A DNA stretch of 44,907 bases from Bordetella parapertussis. GTDB taxonomy: Bacteria > Pseudomonadota > Gammaproteobacteria > Burkholderiales > Burkholderiaceae_C. Positions 27,201 to 38,571 of this stretch are shown piece by piece. The notes under the pieces are model-generated. The model searched no databases. It had not been told where the DNA came from and saw only the letters and a program-made list of their open reading frames with translations. The stretch is taken from assembly GCA_945878065.1 (NCBI GenBank), contig CAMDXA010000017.1, forward strand, positions 1-44,907. The letters are read 5' to 3'. Position 1 is the first letter of the stretch; every line of letters starts with the position of its first letter. The translations under genes were made by a program, and so were the position numbers.

Positions 27201-27779
27201 TGGCTCGAGCAATACCAGGACAAGGCTTACGCCAAGCAATACATGTCGTTTGTGCAGGACGTGCAGCAAAAAACCTCGGCGCAAGTGGCCGAGGCGGTGG
27301 CGCGCAATTTGTACAAGCTGATGGCCTACAAAGACGAATACGAAGTCGCACGTTTGCACGCCGACCCGGTGTTTTTGAAGCGCATTGCTGACCAGTTTGA
27401 AGGCGACTTCACACTCAATTACCACTTGGCACCGCCTTTGATTGCCAAAAAGAATGACAAGGGTGAACTGGTCAAACAAAAATTTGGCCCGTCCATGTTG
27501 ACCGGCTTCAAACTGCTGTCGCGTTTGCGGTTTTTGCGAGGCGGGCTGTTCGATGTATTTGGTTACACCGAAGAACGCCGCATGGAACGTGCGTTGATTG
27601 AAGAATACAAAGCCAGCATCACTGAAATGATGGCTACATTCGCCCCCGGCAAGCATGCATTGGCGTTGGAAATTGCCCGCATCCCGGAAAAAATCAAAGG
27701 CTATGGCCATGTGAAAGAGCGCCACTTGAAAGCGGCACGCGAGCAATGGGAGGGTTTGATGCACGCCTGGCGTGCTTAA
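24207..27779 (+). CDS. Indolepyruvate ferredoxin oxidoreductase, fused alpha-beta
   Basis: Large (1190 residue) ThDP- and iron-sulfur-dependent enzyme that oxidatively decarboxylates aryl pyruvates such as indolepyruvate to aryl-CoA, passing electrons to a ferredoxin-like carrier. Domain order: N-terminal pyrimidine-binding domain (SGYRGSPLGNYD), ThDP-binding domain around residues 530-570 (NIGDGTYFHSG, NDAVAMTGGQ), a cysteine-rich ferredoxin-like region from about 674 (CEGCGDCSSQSNC, then CNKDQSCVKGFCP), and the IorB-like gamma domain beginning GVGGTGVITIG near 771, followed by a long C-terminal domain. The single-chain form is common in beta- and alphaproteobacteria. TTGGAG precedes the ATG. 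It appears to be transcribed alone. Degradation of aromatic amino acids is the usual inferred role. Confidence 0.93.
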   Translation: MNAPLPEHIRKALETVQLDDKYALEQGRAFMSGVQALVRLPMLQRQRDQLAGKNTAGFISGYRGSPLGNYDQALWSARKHLQAQQIVFQPGVNEELAATALWGTQQLGFAPPGNNKFDGVFGIWYGKGPGVDRTSDVFKHGNMAGTTAWGGVLAIAGDDHVSKSSTAAHQSDHIFKACGLPVFFPASVQEVLDFGLHGFAMSRFSGVWAGMKTIQEIVESSATVDIDPQGLQIVIPEFEMPPGGLHIRWPDDALSQEARLFNYKWYAALAYIRANRLNHTVIRGPQDRFGLIASGKAYNDTRQALLDLGLDDNTCKRLGIRVHKVGVVWPLEPQSTREFAEGLQEIVVVEEKRQLIEYQLKEELYNWPDGKRPRVLGKFDQVDGDSGGEWSAPNPISHSLLRANADLTPALIAQAIAKRLKKMGLDADTTARIDAQLAVLDAKHNAMQVLEVKADRQPWFCSGCPHNTSTKVPEGSRAMAGIGCHFMSLWMDRSTTGFTQMGGEGVPWVGQQPFSNDQHIFANIGDGTYFHSGILAVRQSVAAGVNITYKILYNDAVAMTGGQPIGERAEGHSVVQIAQSMRAEGAKRIVIVTDEPEKYDHVGQNGIPGALLGLPEGVAVEHRDELDRVQRSMRETKGCTVIIYDQTCATEKRRRRKRGTMVDPAVRVVINEAVCEGCGDCSSQSNCLSVEPLETELGRKRSINQSTCNKDQSCVKGFCPSFVTVEGGQLRKKNKADNRRDPAQLGELPDPELPSLTRGVYPGGYGIVVAGVGGTGVITIGQLLGMAAHIEGKGIVTQDSAGLAQKGGATWSHVLIAQQQDEIRTTRVSTAAADLILGCDPIVTAGKETMVRMRPGRTRVAINGLATPTAAFVKNGAWANPSDSCLEDILQAVGNEPRNMGAFDANQVSTQMLGDSIFINPMVMGYAWQRGWIPLTQDAIMRAIELNGVQVEANKLAFTWGRWCAQDLDKVLALTQPLQVVNFKAREPLQAILQKRMGWLEQYQDKAYAKQYMSFVQDVQQKTSAQVAEAVARNLYKLMAYKDEYEVARLHADPVFLKRIADQFEGDFTLNYHLAPPLIAKKNDKGELVKQKFGPSMLTGFKLLSRLRFLRGGLFDVFGYTEERRMERALIEEYKASITEMMATFAPGKHALALEIARIPEKIKGYGHVKERHLKAAREQWEGLMHAWRA

Positions 27780-27858
27780 CTCGCCTAGGTTGACGCCTCT
27801 GAACTCACCAGAACCTTAGTCCCGAAAAAACCTACGCTCACAGCTTATGTGCAGCGGC

Positions 27859-28911
27859 TCAAGCTTTACGCTGGTAGCGGTGTATCTCGATGGTCGAGTG
27901 CACGATTTCTTCGTGCACAGACAAACGCTGGCGCACCACATCAGGCGTCAAATCCGGTTCTTGCGTCACCACGGTGAGCGCACATGAAAACACCTGCTTG
28001 CCAACCCGCCACACATGCAAATCGGTGACGCGGGTTTGCGGGTTGGTTTCAATCGCTTCGCGTATTTCTTCCACCACCGGGTGGTCCATTTCACGGTCTA
28101 GCAACACCTTGCCGGTGTCGGCCAGCAAGCCGCGGGCCCATACCGCGACCAGCACCGCGCCGACCAATCCCATCACCGGGTCTAACCAGGACCAGCCGTA
28201 CCACCAACCGCCGAGCAGCGCGACGATGGCCAGCACCGAGGTGAACGCGTCTGCGATGACATGCACGTAGGCGGATTTCAAATTCAGGTCGTGGTGATGA
28301 CCGCCGTGGGCGTGACCATGGCCATGTGTGAGCGTGCGGGTGATTTCAACCGGAGGTTTTGCATGTGCGGTCTGTGCCATGTGCGCCGCACTGTGGTGAC
28401 TTTCCTCGGCGAGCGAGTTTTTTTCGACGGGCTGCGTCACTTGTTGTGGGTGATGATGCACCCGCCCCAGAATCAAAGCGCAGACCACATTCACCACAAG
28501 GCCTAGCACCGCCACTGAAATGGCTTCGGCGTATTGGATCGGTTGCGGTGACCACAGGCGTTCAACCGAGCCGAACACCATCATCAAAGCCACGCCAAGC
28601 AACGCGATGGCGCTGGCAAAACCGGCCAGCACTTCTATCTTCCAACTGCCGAATGCAAAACGCGGGTCGCGTGCGTACTTGCGCGCCGTCGCATAGGCCA
28701 TGGCCGACAAACCGATGGCCAGCACATGTGAGCTCATGTGCCAGCCGTCGGCCAGCAAAGCCATGGAGTTGAACCACCAGCCTGCCCATATTTCGACCAC
28801 CATTGTCACCAGCGTGATCCACATCACCAGTCGCGTGCCGCGCTCTGCCGCTTGGCTGCCTTCGTCAAACACGTGTTCGTGCAGCCAATCGGAGAGGGTG
28901 TCGTTCTGCAA
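27859..28911 (-). CDS. Cation diffusion facilitator (DmeF/CzcD-like metal exporter)
   Basis: Inner-membrane divalent-metal/proton antiporter of the CDF family with 350 residues. About six helices are seen; helix 2 has the metal-site motif ALLADGWHMSSH and helix 5 the partner motif HVIADAFTSVLA. Between them lies a long cytoplasmic loop ending in the histidine-rich HGHGHAHGGHHHD, which usually binds Zn, Co or Ni. The C-terminal cytoplasmic domain includes VTDLHVWRVGKQ. The length and long His loop resemble DmeF. The start is TTG, one base after the lipA stop, with AAGGA five bases upstream inside the end of lipA, so translation is coupled to lipoate synthase. Metal specificity is not certain. 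Confidence 0.9.
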   Translation of the reverse strand: MQNDTLSDWLHEHVFDEGSQAAERGTRLVMWITLVTMVVEIWAGWWFNSMALLADGWHMSSHVLAIGLSAMAYATARKYARDPRFAFGSWKIEVLAGFASAIALLGVALMMVFGSVERLWSPQPIQYAEAISVAVLGLVVNVVCALILGRVHHHPQQVTQPVEKNSLAEESHHSAAHMAQTAHAKPPVEITRTLTHGHGHAHGGHHHDLNLKSAYVHVIADAFTSVLAIVALLGGWWYGWSWLDPVMGLVGAVLVAVWARGLLADTGKVLLDREMDHPVVEEIREAIETNPQTRVTDLHVWRVGKQVFSCALTVVTQEPDLTPDVVRQRLSVHEEIVHSTIEIHRYQRKA

Positions 28912-28912
28912 G

Positions 28913-29896
28913 TCAGTCCTTGTGTGTCAAAGCAGCATGCGCCTGCTGATCCGCGTGGTAACTTGACCGCACCATGGGCCCGACTGCTGCATGTGAAAAC
29001 CCCATTTCATATGCGCGTTCTTCAAACATCTTGAAAGTATCAGGATGCACATAGCGTTTCACTTGCAAATGGTGGCTGCTCGGCGCCAGGTACTGTCCGA
29101 GTGTCAGCATGTCGATATGGTGGTCGCGCATGTCTTGCATGGTGGTCAGTATTTCTTCGTCGGTTTCGCCCAGGCCCACCATCAAGCCGCTTTTGGTCGG
29201 CACATGTGGAAACAGCGCTTTGAATTTTTTCAACAGGTTCAGACTGAACGTATAGTCGCTGCCCGGGCGCGCTTCTTTGTACAGGCGCGGCACGGTTTCC
29301 AGGTTGTGGTTCATCACGTCCGGCGGTGCTTCTTTCAAGATGTTCAAAGCGCGGTCGTCGCGGCCGCGAAAGTCTGGCACCAGCACCTCGATTTGCGTCT
29401 GCGGTGACAACGCGCGGGTCTGGCGAATGCACTCTACAAAATGCGCCGCGCCGCCGTCGCGCAAATCGTCGCGGTCCACGCTGGTGATGACCACATAACG
29501 CAATTTCAATGCAGCAATGGTCTTGGCCAGATTCAGCGGCTCGTTCGCGTCCAGCGGGTCCGGCCGGCCATGACCGACGTCGCAAAACGGGCAGCGGCGG
29601 GTGCATTTGTCGCCCATGATCATGAAGGTCGCCGTGCCTTTGCCAAAGCATTCGCCGATGTTCGGGCAGGAGGCTTCTTCGCACACCGTCACCAGTTTGT
29701 TGGCCCGCAATATCTCTTTGATTTCGCCAAAGCGCGAATTCGGTGAGCTTGCTTTGACGCGTATCCAGTCCGGCTTTTTCAGCGTTTCGCCGCTGTGCAC
29801 CACCTTCACAGGTATGCGCGAGACTTTGTCCGAGGACTTTTGTTTGGCGCTGGCGTCATAAGCCGGTGCGGTGTCAGGTGCTTGTGGTGCTGTCAT
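28913..29896 (-). CDS. lipA: Lipoyl synthase (radical SAM)
   Basis: Radical SAM enzyme that inserts two sulfur atoms into octanoyl groups to make the lipoyl cofactor of pyruvate and 2-oxoglutarate dehydrogenases and the glycine cleavage system. The 327-residue protein carries both iron-sulfur sites: the auxiliary cluster Cys72, 77 and 83 ([12 protein letters not shown]) and the SAM cluster Cys98, 102 and 105 (CTRRCPFC). The C-terminal RSSYHADQ provides the conserved serine that ligates the auxiliary cluster. It follows lipB by 13 bases and is coupled to the metal exporter gene downstream. A rather long, poorly conserved N-terminal stretch (about 25 residues) is normal in this group. Confidence 0.97.
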   Translation of the reverse strand: MTAPQAPDTAPAYDASAKQKSSDKVSRIPVKVVHSGETLKKPDWIRVKASSPNSRFGEIKEILRANKLVTVCEEASCPNIGECFGKGTATFMIMGDKCTRRCPFCDVGHGRPDPLDANEPLNLAKTIAALKLRYVVITSVDRDDLRDGGAAHFVECIRQTRALSPQTQIEVLVPDFRGRDDRALNILKEAPPDVMNHNLETVPRLYKEARPGSDYTFSLNLLKKFKALFPHVPTKSGLMVGLGETDEEILTTMQDMRDHHIDMLTLGQYLAPSSHHLQVKRYVHPDTFKMFEERAYEMGFSHAAVGPMVRSSYHADQQAHAALTHKD

Positions 29897-29909
29897 GGAA
29901 ACCTTGGGG

Positions 29910-30611
29910 TTAAGGCATTAAAGAGGTGGCAAGCTTGCTGCCCAGCACATCAGCAACTTCTTGCCAGCTGACTTCAATGCCAATTGTAAAAAGATCGGTG
30001 GTTGCCAGCCCGGCATAGCCGCAGGGGTTGATGCGTTCAAAGGGGGATAAATCCATACGCACATTCAGCGCTACGCCATGGTAGGCGCAATGTCTGCTGA
30101 CTTTGACACCGAGCGCCGCGATTTTGGCCAGACCTGTGAAGTCAGGCACACCCGCAGGCTGACCATGCTGCGGGCGCGACGGCAGGCGCGCATGGTCAAA
30201 CGGCGCGTTGGGACGCACATAAATGCCGGGCGCACCCGCGACCCGGTGGCCGGTGACACCGACATGCGCCAAGGTTTTCAGCACCCCGTCTTCAATCCGG
30301 TAAACATATTCTTTGACAAAGTAACCGGCGCGTTTCAAGTCGATCAGCGCATAAGCCACCACTTGGCCCGGCCCGTGGTAAGTGGCTTGTCCGCCCCGGT
30401 TGCTGGCCACCAGCGGTATATCGTCCAACGACAACAGGTGTTCGGCTTTGCCCGCCTGGCCTTGGGTAAACACCGGCGGGTGTTCGCACAACCAGATTTC
30501 ATCCGGCGTGGACAGGTCACGCAAAGCGGTGAAATTCTGCATCTCCGACAAGCACTGGGCGTAGTCGACTTGGCCCTTGGTGAGCAGATGTGGCTTGACA
30601 GAAATAGACAC
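29910..30611 (-). CDS. lipB: Octanoyl-ACP:protein octanoyltransferase
   Basis: Transfers octanoate from acyl carrier protein to lipoyl domains, the step before LipA. The 233-residue protein shows [12 protein letters not shown], the [16 protein letters not shown] motif with the conserved His, [25 protein letters not shown] containing the active-site Lys, and [12 protein letters not shown] containing the catalytic Cys. The start is GTG, overlapping the ybeD stop by one base (TAGTG). An Asn-Pro-rich loop near the middle ([20 protein letters not shown]) appears longer than in E. coli LipB. The order ybeD-lipB-lipA is classic. Confidence 0.96.
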   Translation of the reverse strand: MSISVKPHLLTKGQVDYAQCLSEMQNFTALRDLSTPDEIWLCEHPPVFTQGQAGKAEHLLSLDDIPLVASNRGGQATYHGPGQVVAYALIDLKRAGYFVKEYVYRIEDGVLKTLAHVGVTGHRVAGAPGIYVRPNAPFDHARLPSRPQHGQPAGVPDFTGLAKIAALGVKVSRHCAYHGVALNVRMDLSPFERINPCGYAGLATTDLFTIGIEVSWQEVADVLGSKLATSLMP

Positions 30612-30880
30612 TAAAGCACCACTTTCACCATGGGGTGGCTGCTCAGGGTGCGGTAGACCTCATCCAGTTGCTCGCGACTGTGCACATGCAAAGTAAACGT
30701 GAGCCCCAAGTACTTGCCGCCCTTGCTTTGGCGCTTCTCCAGCGATTCGGTGCGCCAATTGCCATCAAATTGCCGGGCAAGAAAGCACATAGCGTCTACA
30801 AATTCTGGGTGATTTGGCCCCATGACCTTGATCGGAAAATCGCAGGGGTAAGAAATCAAACTGTCATTATCAGCATTCAT
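30611..30880 (-). CDS. ybeD: YbeD/DUF493 family protein
   Basis: Small protein of 89 residues of the YbeD (DUF493) family, which has an ACT-like ferredoxin fold and is thought to have a regulatory role; its exact function is not established. Recognisable features are [21 protein letters not shown] near the start, and [44 protein letters not shown] C-terminal strand pattern, with the last residues MVKVVL. It is the first gene of the ybeD-lipB-lipA-CDF unit, and is divergent from atpI across 88 bases. Confidence 0.9.
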   Translation of the reverse strand: MNADNDSLISYPCDFPIKVMGPNHPEFVDAMCFLARQFDGNWRTESLEKRQSKGGKYLGLTFTLHVHSREQLDEVYRTLSSHPMVKVVL

Positions 30881-30968
30881 TGCATGGATATTTTTCGAGA
30901 GGTATTGGGAGAAACTCTATAAGATAACCTACAATGAAAAGCTTTGCTGCTGAAGAGGGCCGTCGCAG
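30881..30968 (+). promoter_or_regulatory. Divergent ybeD-atpI region with candidate atp promoter
   Basis: This 88-base AT-rich gap must hold the promoters of the lipoate operon (-) and the ATP synthase operon (+). On the plus strand TACAAT lies near 30930-30935 and TTGGGA 19 bases upstream of it, a longer spacing than ideal; TATAAG and TAAGAT just before are alternative -10 elements. GAGGG upstream of atpI is a ribosome-binding site. The precise promoter is uncertain. Confidence 0.35.
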
Positions 30969-31487
30969 ATGACCAAGACAGTATCAATTGCTGGCAGCAA
31001 AGTGACAGCGAATTCACAGGATGTTGACCCGCAGCAAGAGGTTGAAAGCCCGCCTTGGACGGCAGAACAGGTTCAGCGTTGGCGACAAAGCCATCCAACG
31101 TTTTCGGTCTGGCGGGTGTTGATGGCGCAAGTGCTGGTGGCGGTGTTTTTTGCCACAGCGGTTGCGCTTTGGTTTGCAAGCGGTTCACTTTGGCTGTCTT
31201 GGATGTACGGTGCGATGACCGTGGTGGTTCCCGCGGCACTGTTTGCCAGGGGGCTGACCTCGCGGACAGCGTCTGTAAATGCCATGACCGCCGCGCTCGG
31301 CCTGATGGTCTGGCAAGGCGTGAAATGGATGGTGGCAGTGATGTTCTTGGTGCTTGCGCCAAGAATAGTTCCTGAATTAAGTTGGCCCGCCATGTTGGCG
31401 GGCTTGGTTGTGACGATGAAGGTGTACTGGCTGGCGTTGATCTGGGGCAAACCCAAATCGACGACTCACCCGAACACCACTTTGTAA
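30969..31487 (+). CDS. atpI: ATP synthase subunit I
   Basis: Accessory protein of the ATP synthase operon that helps assemble the c-ring. The 172-residue product has a hydrophilic N-terminal arm of about 55 residues and then four hydrophobic segments ([61 protein letters not shown], and [19 protein letters not shown]), the usual AtpI pattern. The sequence of this subunit is poorly conserved, so its place directly before atpB is the main support. It is the first gene of the atpIBEFHAGDC operon. Confidence 0.9.
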   Translation: MTKTVSIAGSKVTANSQDVDPQQEVESPPWTAEQVQRWRQSHPTFSVWRVLMAQVLVAVFFATAVALWFASGSLWLSWMYGAMTVVVPAALFARGLTSRTASVNAMTAALGLMVWQGVKWMVAVMFLVLAPRIVPELSWPAMLAGLVVTMKVYWLALIWGKPKSTTHPNTTL

Positions 31488-31497
31488 AGAGTTGAAC

Positions 31498-32343
31498 ATG
31501 GCGGATACGAGTACGCTGACGGCTGGAGATTACATTGGTCACCACCTGACCCATCTTCAAAGCAAACCCATGGGCGGCGTGATTGATTTTTCAGTGGTCA
31601 ATCTGGACTCCATTTTCTGGTCTATCTTGTTGGGGATCGTGGGTTCGTTCTTTTTGTGGCGCGCCGCGCGTGCTGTCACATCCGGTGTGCCGGGGCGTTT
31701 CCAAGCAGCTGTTGAACTCTTGTTTGAAATGGTCGACACCCAAGCCAAGGGCATTGTGCACAACGCCGAAAGCCGCAAGCTGGTGTCACCTTTGGCCTTG
31801 ACCGTTTTTGTGTGGATTTTCCTGCTCAACAGCATGGACTTTTTGCCTGTTGACCTGTTCCACAAAATCTTTGAATGGACGGGCTTGGACCACAGCATCC
31901 ATTATTTCCGCGTGGTGCCTACGGCTGATTTGTCCACCACCTTGGGCATGTCGGTGTCAGTGTTGCTGATTTGTTTGTTCTACAACATCAAGATCAAAGG
32001 CCTGGGCGGTTGGTTCCATGAATTGACCACCGCTCCTTTCGGTGCCCATCCCATTTTGTGGCCCATCAATTTCGGCTTTCAAATGATTGAATTTGTTGCC
32101 AAAACCGTGTCACATGGCATGCGACTGTTTGGCAACATGTACGCGGGCGAATTGATTTTCATGTTGATCGCGCTCATGGGCGGCGCCGCGGCTTTGAGCC
32201 TCACCGGTATTTTGCTGCCCATCGGTCACATCATTGCTGGCTCGATCTGGGCCATCTTCCACATCTTGATTGTTGCGTTGCAGGCCTTTATTTTCATGAT
32301 GTTGACCTTGGTCTACATCGGGCAAGCACACGACGCTCATTGA
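31498..32343 (+). CDS. atpB: ATP synthase Fo subunit a
   Basis: Membrane subunit a of the proton channel, which forms the half-channels next to the c-ring. The 281-residue protein has the conserved helix [22 protein letters not shown] with the essential Arg, and the C-terminal helices containing the [19 protein letters not shown] motif. A TTG two codons upstream would extend it by MN, but ATG at 31498 is chosen for its AAAGAG ribosome-binding site. It lies 10 bases after atpI and is followed after 50 bases by atpE. Confidence 0.97.
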   Translation: MADTSTLTAGDYIGHHLTHLQSKPMGGVIDFSVVNLDSIFWSILLGIVGSFFLWRAARAVTSGVPGRFQAAVELLFEMVDTQAKGIVHNAESRKLVSPLALTVFVWIFLLNSMDFLPVDLFHKIFEWTGLDHSIHYFRVVPTADLSTTLGMSVSVLLICLFYNIKIKGLGGWFHELTTAPFGAHPILWPINFGFQMIEFVAKTVSHGMRLFGNMYAGELIFMLIALMGGAAALSLTGILLPIGHIIAGSIWAIFHILIVALQAFIFMMLTLVYIGQAHDAH

Positions 32344-32384
32344 TTTCCGTTTCTTTTTTCTCAACCTTCCATCATCTTGCTTAG

Positions 32385-32642
<258 letters not shown>

Positions 32643-32673
32643 TCCAACCCACCGCCCATAGAGAGGTGTTGAC

Positions 32674-33144
32674 GTGAGTATCAACGCAACCCTGTTTGTT
32701 CAAGCGATTGTGTTTGCCATTTTGGTGTGGTTCACGATGAAATTCGTGTGGCCACCCATCGCAAGCGCGCTGGATGAACGTGCTGAAAAAATCGCCCATG
32801 GCTTAAAAGCCGCGGAACACGCACAGATCGAACTGACCAATGCACACAAGCATGTTGAGGTCGAGTTGGCGAAAAATCGCTCCGAAGCAGCCACGCGTTT
32901 GGCTGAAGCAGAGCGCCGTGCCACTTCTATCATTGAAGAGGCCAAGAACAAAGCCGCCGAAGAAGCCAGCAAAATCATTGCCGCTGCGCATGCCGAGTCC
33001 GAACAGGCTATGCTCAAAAGCAAAGAATTGCTGCGCGACCATGTGGCTGTGCTGGCGGTCAAAGGCGCCGAACAAATCTTGCGCAAGGAAGTCAACGCTT
33101 CTGTGCATGCAGATTTGTTGAGCCGCCTCAAAACGGAACTTTGA
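32674..33144 (+). CDS. atpF: ATP synthase Fo subunit b
   Basis: Peripheral stalk subunit of 156 residues. A single N-terminal membrane helix ([20 protein letters not shown]) is followed by a long, charged, alanine-rich helix (about residues 30-145) that dimerises as a coiled coil and reaches the delta subunit at the top of F1. [15 protein letters not shown] after the helix is the family motif. The start is GTG with GAGAGG upstream. It lies between atpE and atpH, with a 12-base spacer before atpH. Confidence 0.97.
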   Translation: MSINATLFVQAIVFAILVWFTMKFVWPPIASALDERAEKIAHGLKAAEHAQIELTNAHKHVEVELAKNRSEAATRLAEAERRATSIIEEAKNKAAEEASKIIAAAHAESEQAMLKSKELLRDHVAVLAVKGAEQILRKEVNASVHADLLSRLKTEL

Positions 33145-33156
33145 GGACACGACGCC

Positions 33157-33687
33157 ATGGCTGAAATCGCAACCATTGCCCGTCCTTACGCCGAAGCCTT
33201 GTTCAAGGTGGTCAAGCCGCAGGCTGCACAAGCCGTTGAATGGCTGGATGCACTTGCTGTGGTTGCTGCTGACCCCGGTTTGCAGCAGTTTGCGCACGAC
33301 CCCAAAGTCAGTCACCGTCAGGTGCTGGACCTGGTCACCCAAGTAGGCCCCAAAAACCTGCCGGCTGCTGCGCTCAACTTTCTGACTCTTTTGTTAGAAA
33401 ACGGCCGTTTGTCAGCCTTGCCTGAAATTGCTTTGCAGTTCCATACCCTGGTAGATGCGCAAAGTGGTGTGCGAAAAGCGGTGGTGCACAGCGCATTTCC
33501 GATCGAGGGCGCGGCCCTTGAAGAATTGACCAAGGTGTGTGAAAAGCGCTTTGGCCACAAACTCAATGTGCAAGTGGCGATCGAGCCTGAGCTCATTGGG
33601 GGCGTACGAGTGGTGGTCGGCGACGAGGTGCTCGACACCTCTGTCAAAGCCCGTTTGGAACAAATGAAAGTCGCGCTGACCGCCTGA
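33157..33687 (+). CDS. atpH: ATP synthase F1 subunit delta
   Basis: F1 delta subunit of 176 residues that links the peripheral stalk to the crown of F1. The N-terminal helical domain begins [15 protein letters not shown], the family signature, and the C-terminal portion contains [16 protein letters not shown] and the conserved [27 protein letters not shown] precedes the ATG. It lies 12 bases after atpF and 49 bases before atpA. Confidence 0.96.
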   Translation: MAEIATIARPYAEALFKVVKPQAAQAVEWLDALAVVAADPGLQQFAHDPKVSHRQVLDLVTQVGPKNLPAAALNFLTLLLENGRLSALPEIALQFHTLVDAQSGVRKAVVHSAFPIEGAALEELTKVCEKRFGHKLNVQVAIEPELIGGVRVVVGDEVLDTSVKARLEQMKVALTA

Positions 33688-33736
33688 GCAATCCCGCTCT
33701 TGCATATCAGCTTTACATAGGAAGAAGGAAAGAGTC

Positions 33737-35275
33737 ATGCAACTCAATCCCGCAGAAATTTCAGAACTGATCAAAACCCGTATCGAGGGTTCGACAGGAA
33801 ACACCAATGTGCGCAACCAAGGCACCGTCATTTCCGTCACCGACGGTATTTGTCGCATCCACGGCTTGTCCGACGTGATGCAAGGTGAGATGCTGGAGTT
33901 CCCCAACAACACCTTTGGTTTGGCGCTGAACTTAGAGCGCGACTCTGTCGGCTCGGTGATTTTGGGTGAATACGAACATATCTCTGAAGGCGACACCGTT
34001 AAGTGCACAGGACGTATTTTGGAAGTGCCGGTGGGCCCAGAGTTGATTGGCCGCGTGGTCAACGCCCTTGGCCACCCGATCGACGGCAAAGGCCCGATCA
34101 ACGCCAAGATGACCGACGTGATTGAAAAGGTCGCACCTGGCGTGATCGCGCGTCAGTCGGTTGATCAACCCATGCAAACCGGTTTGAAGTCGATTGACTC
34201 CATGGTGCCTGTGGGCCGTGGTCAGCGCGAATTGATCATTGGTGACCGCCAGACCGGTAAAACCGCTGTGGCCATCGACGCCATCATCAATCAAAAAGGT
34301 CAAAACATGACCTGTATTTATGTCGCCATCGGTCAAAAGGCGTCATCCATCAAAAACGTGGTGCGCGCCTTAGAACAAGCCGGTGCCATGGCCTACACCA
34401 TCGTGGTGGCGGCTTCTGCTTCTGAGTCCGCAGCTATGCAATATGTGTCAGCCTATTCAGGTTGCACCATGGGCGAGTATTTCCGCGATCGTGGCGAAGA
34501 CGCACTTATTGTGTATGACGATTTGTCCAAGCAAGCGGTGGCCTATCGCCAAGTGTCATTGCTGTTGCGCCGCCCGCCCGGCCGCGAAGCCTATCCCGGC
34601 GACGTGTTCTATTTGCACAGCCGTTTGCTCGAGCGTGCCGCCCGCGTGAATGCCGACTATGTCGAGCATTTCACCAAAGGCGAAGTCAAAGGCAAAACCG
34701 GTTCATTGACAGCATTGCCGATCATCGAAACACAAGCCGGTGACGTGTCTGCTTTCGTGCCAACCAATGTGATCTCCATTACCGATGGCCAGATCTTCTT
34801 GGAAACCTCTTTGTTCAATGCGGGTGTCCGCCCCGCTATTAACGCGGGTATTTCCGTCTCTCGTGTGGGTGGTGCCGCTCAAACCAAATTGATCAAAAAC
34901 TTGTCCGGCGGTATCCGTACCGACTTGGCGCAGTACCGTGAATTGGCCGCGTTTGCGCAGTTTGCCTCTGACCTTGACGAGGCCACCCGCAAGCAACTCG
35001 ACCGCGGTGCACGCGTGACCGAATTGCTGAAACAAGCGCAATACAGCCCCTTGCCCATCAGTTTGATGGCCGCAACTTTGTATGCCGCCAACAAAGGCTT
35101 TTTGGATGACATCGATGTCAAACAAGTGCTGCATTTCGAAGCCGGACTGCACCACCACCTGAAAGACAAATGCGCTGCCTTGCTGGCCAAATTGGAAAAA
35201 GACAAGGCCATGGACAAAGACGCTGAAGCTGAGCTGGTCAAGGCCATCGAAGCATTCAAAAAATCTTTCGTCTAA
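33737..35275 (+). CDS. atpA: ATP synthase F1 subunit alpha
   Basis: Non-catalytic nucleotide-binding subunit of F1, 512 residues. The Walker A motif GDRQTGKT is at residues 169-176; the [12 protein letters not shown]alker B region and the arginine-finger segment [12 protein letters not shown] follow. The N-terminal beta barrel ([20 protein letters not shown]) and C-terminal helical domain are complete. The start ATG has an AGGAAGAAGGAAAGAG purine-rich leader. Third-position usage is strongly TTG-biased for Leu, as in neighbouring core genes. Confidence 0.98.
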   Translation: MQLNPAEISELIKTRIEGSTGNTNVRNQGTVISVTDGICRIHGLSDVMQGEMLEFPNNTFGLALNLERDSVGSVILGEYEHISEGDTVKCTGRILEVPVGPELIGRVVNALGHPIDGKGPINAKMTDVIEKVAPGVIARQSVDQPMQTGLKSIDSMVPVGRGQRELIIGDRQTGKTAVAIDAIINQKGQNMTCIYVAIGQKASSIKNVVRALEQAGAMAYTIVVAASASESAAMQYVSAYSGCTMGEYFRDRGEDALIVYDDLSKQAVAYRQVSLLLRRPPGREAYPGDVFYLHSRLLERAARVNADYVEHFTKGEVKGKTGSLTALPIIETQAGDVSAFVPTNVISITDGQIFLETSLFNAGVRPAINAGISVSRVGGAAQTKLIKNLSGGIRTDLAQYRELAAFAQFASDLDEATRKQLDRGARVTELLKQAQYSPLPISLMAATLYAANKGFLDDIDVKQVLHFEAGLHHHLKDKCAALLAKLEKDKAMDKDAEAELVKAIEAFKKSFV

Positions 35276-35301
35276 CCGCCATCTCTTAGCAAGGAGCTCA
35301 C

Positions 35302-36177
35302 ATGGCAGTCGGCAAGGAAATACGCGGCAAGATCAAATCGGTGGAAAACACCAAGAAGATCACCAAAGCCATGGAAATGGTCGCCGCCTCCAAAATGCGT
35401 AAGGCACAGGACCGCATGCGTGCAGCCCGTCCTTACAGCGAAAAAGTGCGCAATATTGCGGCGCACTTGGGGCAGGCGAATCCAGAATATGTCCACCCGT
35501 TCATGAAAATCCACGCGGCCAAGTCCACTGGATTTATCGTGGTCACGACCGACAAAGGTTTGTGTGGCGGTATGAACACCAACATCCTGCGGGCGTTGAC
35601 ACATAAATTCAAAGACATGCAAGCGCAGGGTGCAACCCCGCAAACCATTGCCATCGGCAACAAAGGTTTGGGCTTCCTCAACCGTGTCGGTGCGCCGGTA
35701 CTCGCTCACCTCACACAGTTGGGCGACACCCCGCATTTGGAGTCACTGATCGGCCCGGTCAAAGTCATGTTGGATGCTTACACCGAAGGCAAGTTGGACG
35801 CGGTCTACATTTGCTACACACGCTTTATCAACACCATGAAGCAAGAACCGGTGATTGAGCAGTTGTTGCCTTTGTCGCATGAAAAAATGCACGACGACGC
35901 CAAAGCGGCGGGCAGTTACGGCTGGGATTATTTGTACGAACCCGATGCCCCTGCTGTGATCGACGATTTGCTGGAACTCTACATCGAATCGCTGGTCTAC
36001 CAATCTGTCGCTGAAAACATGGCGTCAGAACAATCCGCACGCATGGTGGCCATGAAGGCCGCTACCGACAACGCTGGCAGCGTGATCGGCGAACTCAAAC
36101 TCATCTACAACAAAACCCGTCAAGCAGCGATCACGAAGGAATTGTCCGAAATCGTGGCTGGTGCGGCGGCGGTGTAA
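35302..36177 (+). CDS. atpG: ATP synthase F1 subunit gamma
   Basis: Central rotor shaft of F1, 291 residues. The N-terminal helix contains [21 protein letters not shown] with the conserved methionine region, the middle has the [14 protein letters not shown] motif, and the C-terminal helix ends [18 protein letters not shown] followed by [21 protein letters not shown] lies 8 bases before the ATG. It is 26 bases after atpA and 27 bases before atpD. No unusual insertion is evident. Confidence 0.98.
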   Translation: MAVGKEIRGKIKSVENTKKITKAMEMVAASKMRKAQDRMRAARPYSEKVRNIAAHLGQANPEYVHPFMKIHAAKSTGFIVVTTDKGLCGGMNTNILRALTHKFKDMQAQGATPQTIAIGNKGLGFLNRVGAPVLAHLTQLGDTPHLESLIGPVKVMLDAYTEGKLDAVYICYTRFINTMKQEPVIEQLLPLSHEKMHDDAKAAGSYGWDYLYEPDAPAVIDDLLELYIESLVYQSVAENMASEQSARMVAMKAATDNAGSVIGELKLIYNKTRQAAITKELSEIVAGAAAV

Positions 36178-37626
<1,449 letters not shown>

Positions 37627-37660
37627 TCCGGGCTGCATAAGCACCTGACAAGGAAGCCCC

Positions 37661-38077
37661 ATGAAAACCATGCAAGTTGATGTGGTCAGTGCTGAAGAGT
37701 TGATTTATTCCGGGCTCGCCACCTTTGTGGCCCTGCCCGGAGAAGTCGGCGAACTCGGCATCTACCCGCGCCACACGCCGCTGATCTCGCGCATCCGCGC
37801 CGGGTCTGTGCGTATCCAAAAACCCGATGACGAAGAAGAGTTTGTGTTCGTTGCTGGCGGTATTTTGGAAGTGCAGCCGGATTCGGTCACCGTCTTATCT
37901 GACACAGCCGTTCGCGGCAAAGACCTGGACGAAGAGCGCGCCAACGCTGCCAAAAAAGCGGCAGAGGAACATTTGAAAAATGCCAAGTCCAGCGTCGACA
38001 TGGCGGCAGCCCAATCCGAACTTGCTATTTTTGCGGCACAGTTAACGGCGCTGCGCAAGTTCCGCAAACATAAATAA
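37661..38077 (+). CDS. atpC: ATP synthase F1 subunit epsilon
   Basis: Epsilon subunit of 138 residues, coupling and inhibitory part of the central stalk. The N-terminal beta sandwich has [36 protein letters not shown] and [22 protein letters not shown]; the C-terminal helical hairpin is charged ([19 protein letters not shown]). AAGGAAG precedes the ATG. It is the last structural gene of the operon; its stop is four bases before a further open frame, so transcription probably continues. Confidence 0.97.
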   Translation: MKTMQVDVVSAEELIYSGLATFVALPGEVGELGIYPRHTPLISRIRAGSVRIQKPDDEEEFVFVAGGILEVQPDSVTVLSDTAVRGKDLDEERANAAKKAAEEHLKNAKSSVDMAAAQSELAIFAAQLTALRKFRKHK

Positions 38078-38081
38078 ACCC

Positions 38082-38534
38082 TTGACCAAGGCCAAGCTTC
38101 AGGCCGCCACCGTGGGCGGTTCCGCCGATGAAACAGAAGCCGCTTTTTACCAGGCCTTGCAAACCGGCGACATAGACCGGCTGATGGCTTGCTGGTCAGA
38201 CGATGATGAGGTGGTCTGCGTGCACCCTGGCGGTCCGCGCTTGGTGGGTCTGGAAAATATCCGCCAGTCGTTTGAAACCATGTTCAGCAATGGCACCATT
38301 GCCGCGTATCCCGAACATGTGCGCAAAGTAGAAACCGTGACCAGCGCGATGCACAATTTGGTCGAACGCATTGAACTCTCTATGCCCGATGGACCGAAAT
38401 TGGCGTTTGTGCTGACCACCAATGTGTATGTACGAACCGCACAAGGCTGGCGCATGGTGGCGCACCACGCCAGCCCCGGCACCGCGCAAGAAATCCATGC
38501 ACGCGCGGATGCGCTACCAACTGTGTTGCATTAA
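38082..38534 (+). CDS. SnoaL-like/NTF2-fold protein
   Basis: Protein of 150 residues resembling the SnoaL-like/DUF4440 group with an NTF2 cone fold. Supporting segments are AAFYQALQTGDIDRLMACWSDDDEVVCVHPGGPRLVGLENIRQSFETMF and the C-terminal strand pattern ...NVYVRTAQGWRMVAHHASP, which are typical of these small domains. Members include isomerases and proteins of unknown role, and no catalytic function can be named. The start is TTG, only 4 bases after the atpC stop; it has no strong ribosome-binding site and may depend on translation of atpC. It may be co-transcribed with the ATP synthase operon. Confidence 0.75.
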   Translation: MTKAKLQAATVGGSADETEAAFYQALQTGDIDRLMACWSDDDEVVCVHPGGPRLVGLENIRQSFETMFSNGTIAAYPEHVRKVETVTSAMHNLVERIELSMPDGPKLAFVLTTNVYVRTAQGWRMVAHHASPGTAQEIHARADALPTVLH

Positions 38535-38571
38535 GCCAGCGTCATTTTTATTCGCAGACAGGACCGGTAAT

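Noticed and set aside
26931..27764. Minus-strand open frame (277 codons) opposite the indolepyruvate oxidoreductase gene
   Set aside because: Shadow of a strongly coding gene in TTG-rich sequence.
38422..38571. 50-codon N-terminal extension of the uncharacterised gene ending at 39105
   Set aside because: It overlaps the SnoaL-like gene in another frame and reads as non-conserved sequence; the ATG at 38572 has a ribosome-binding site.
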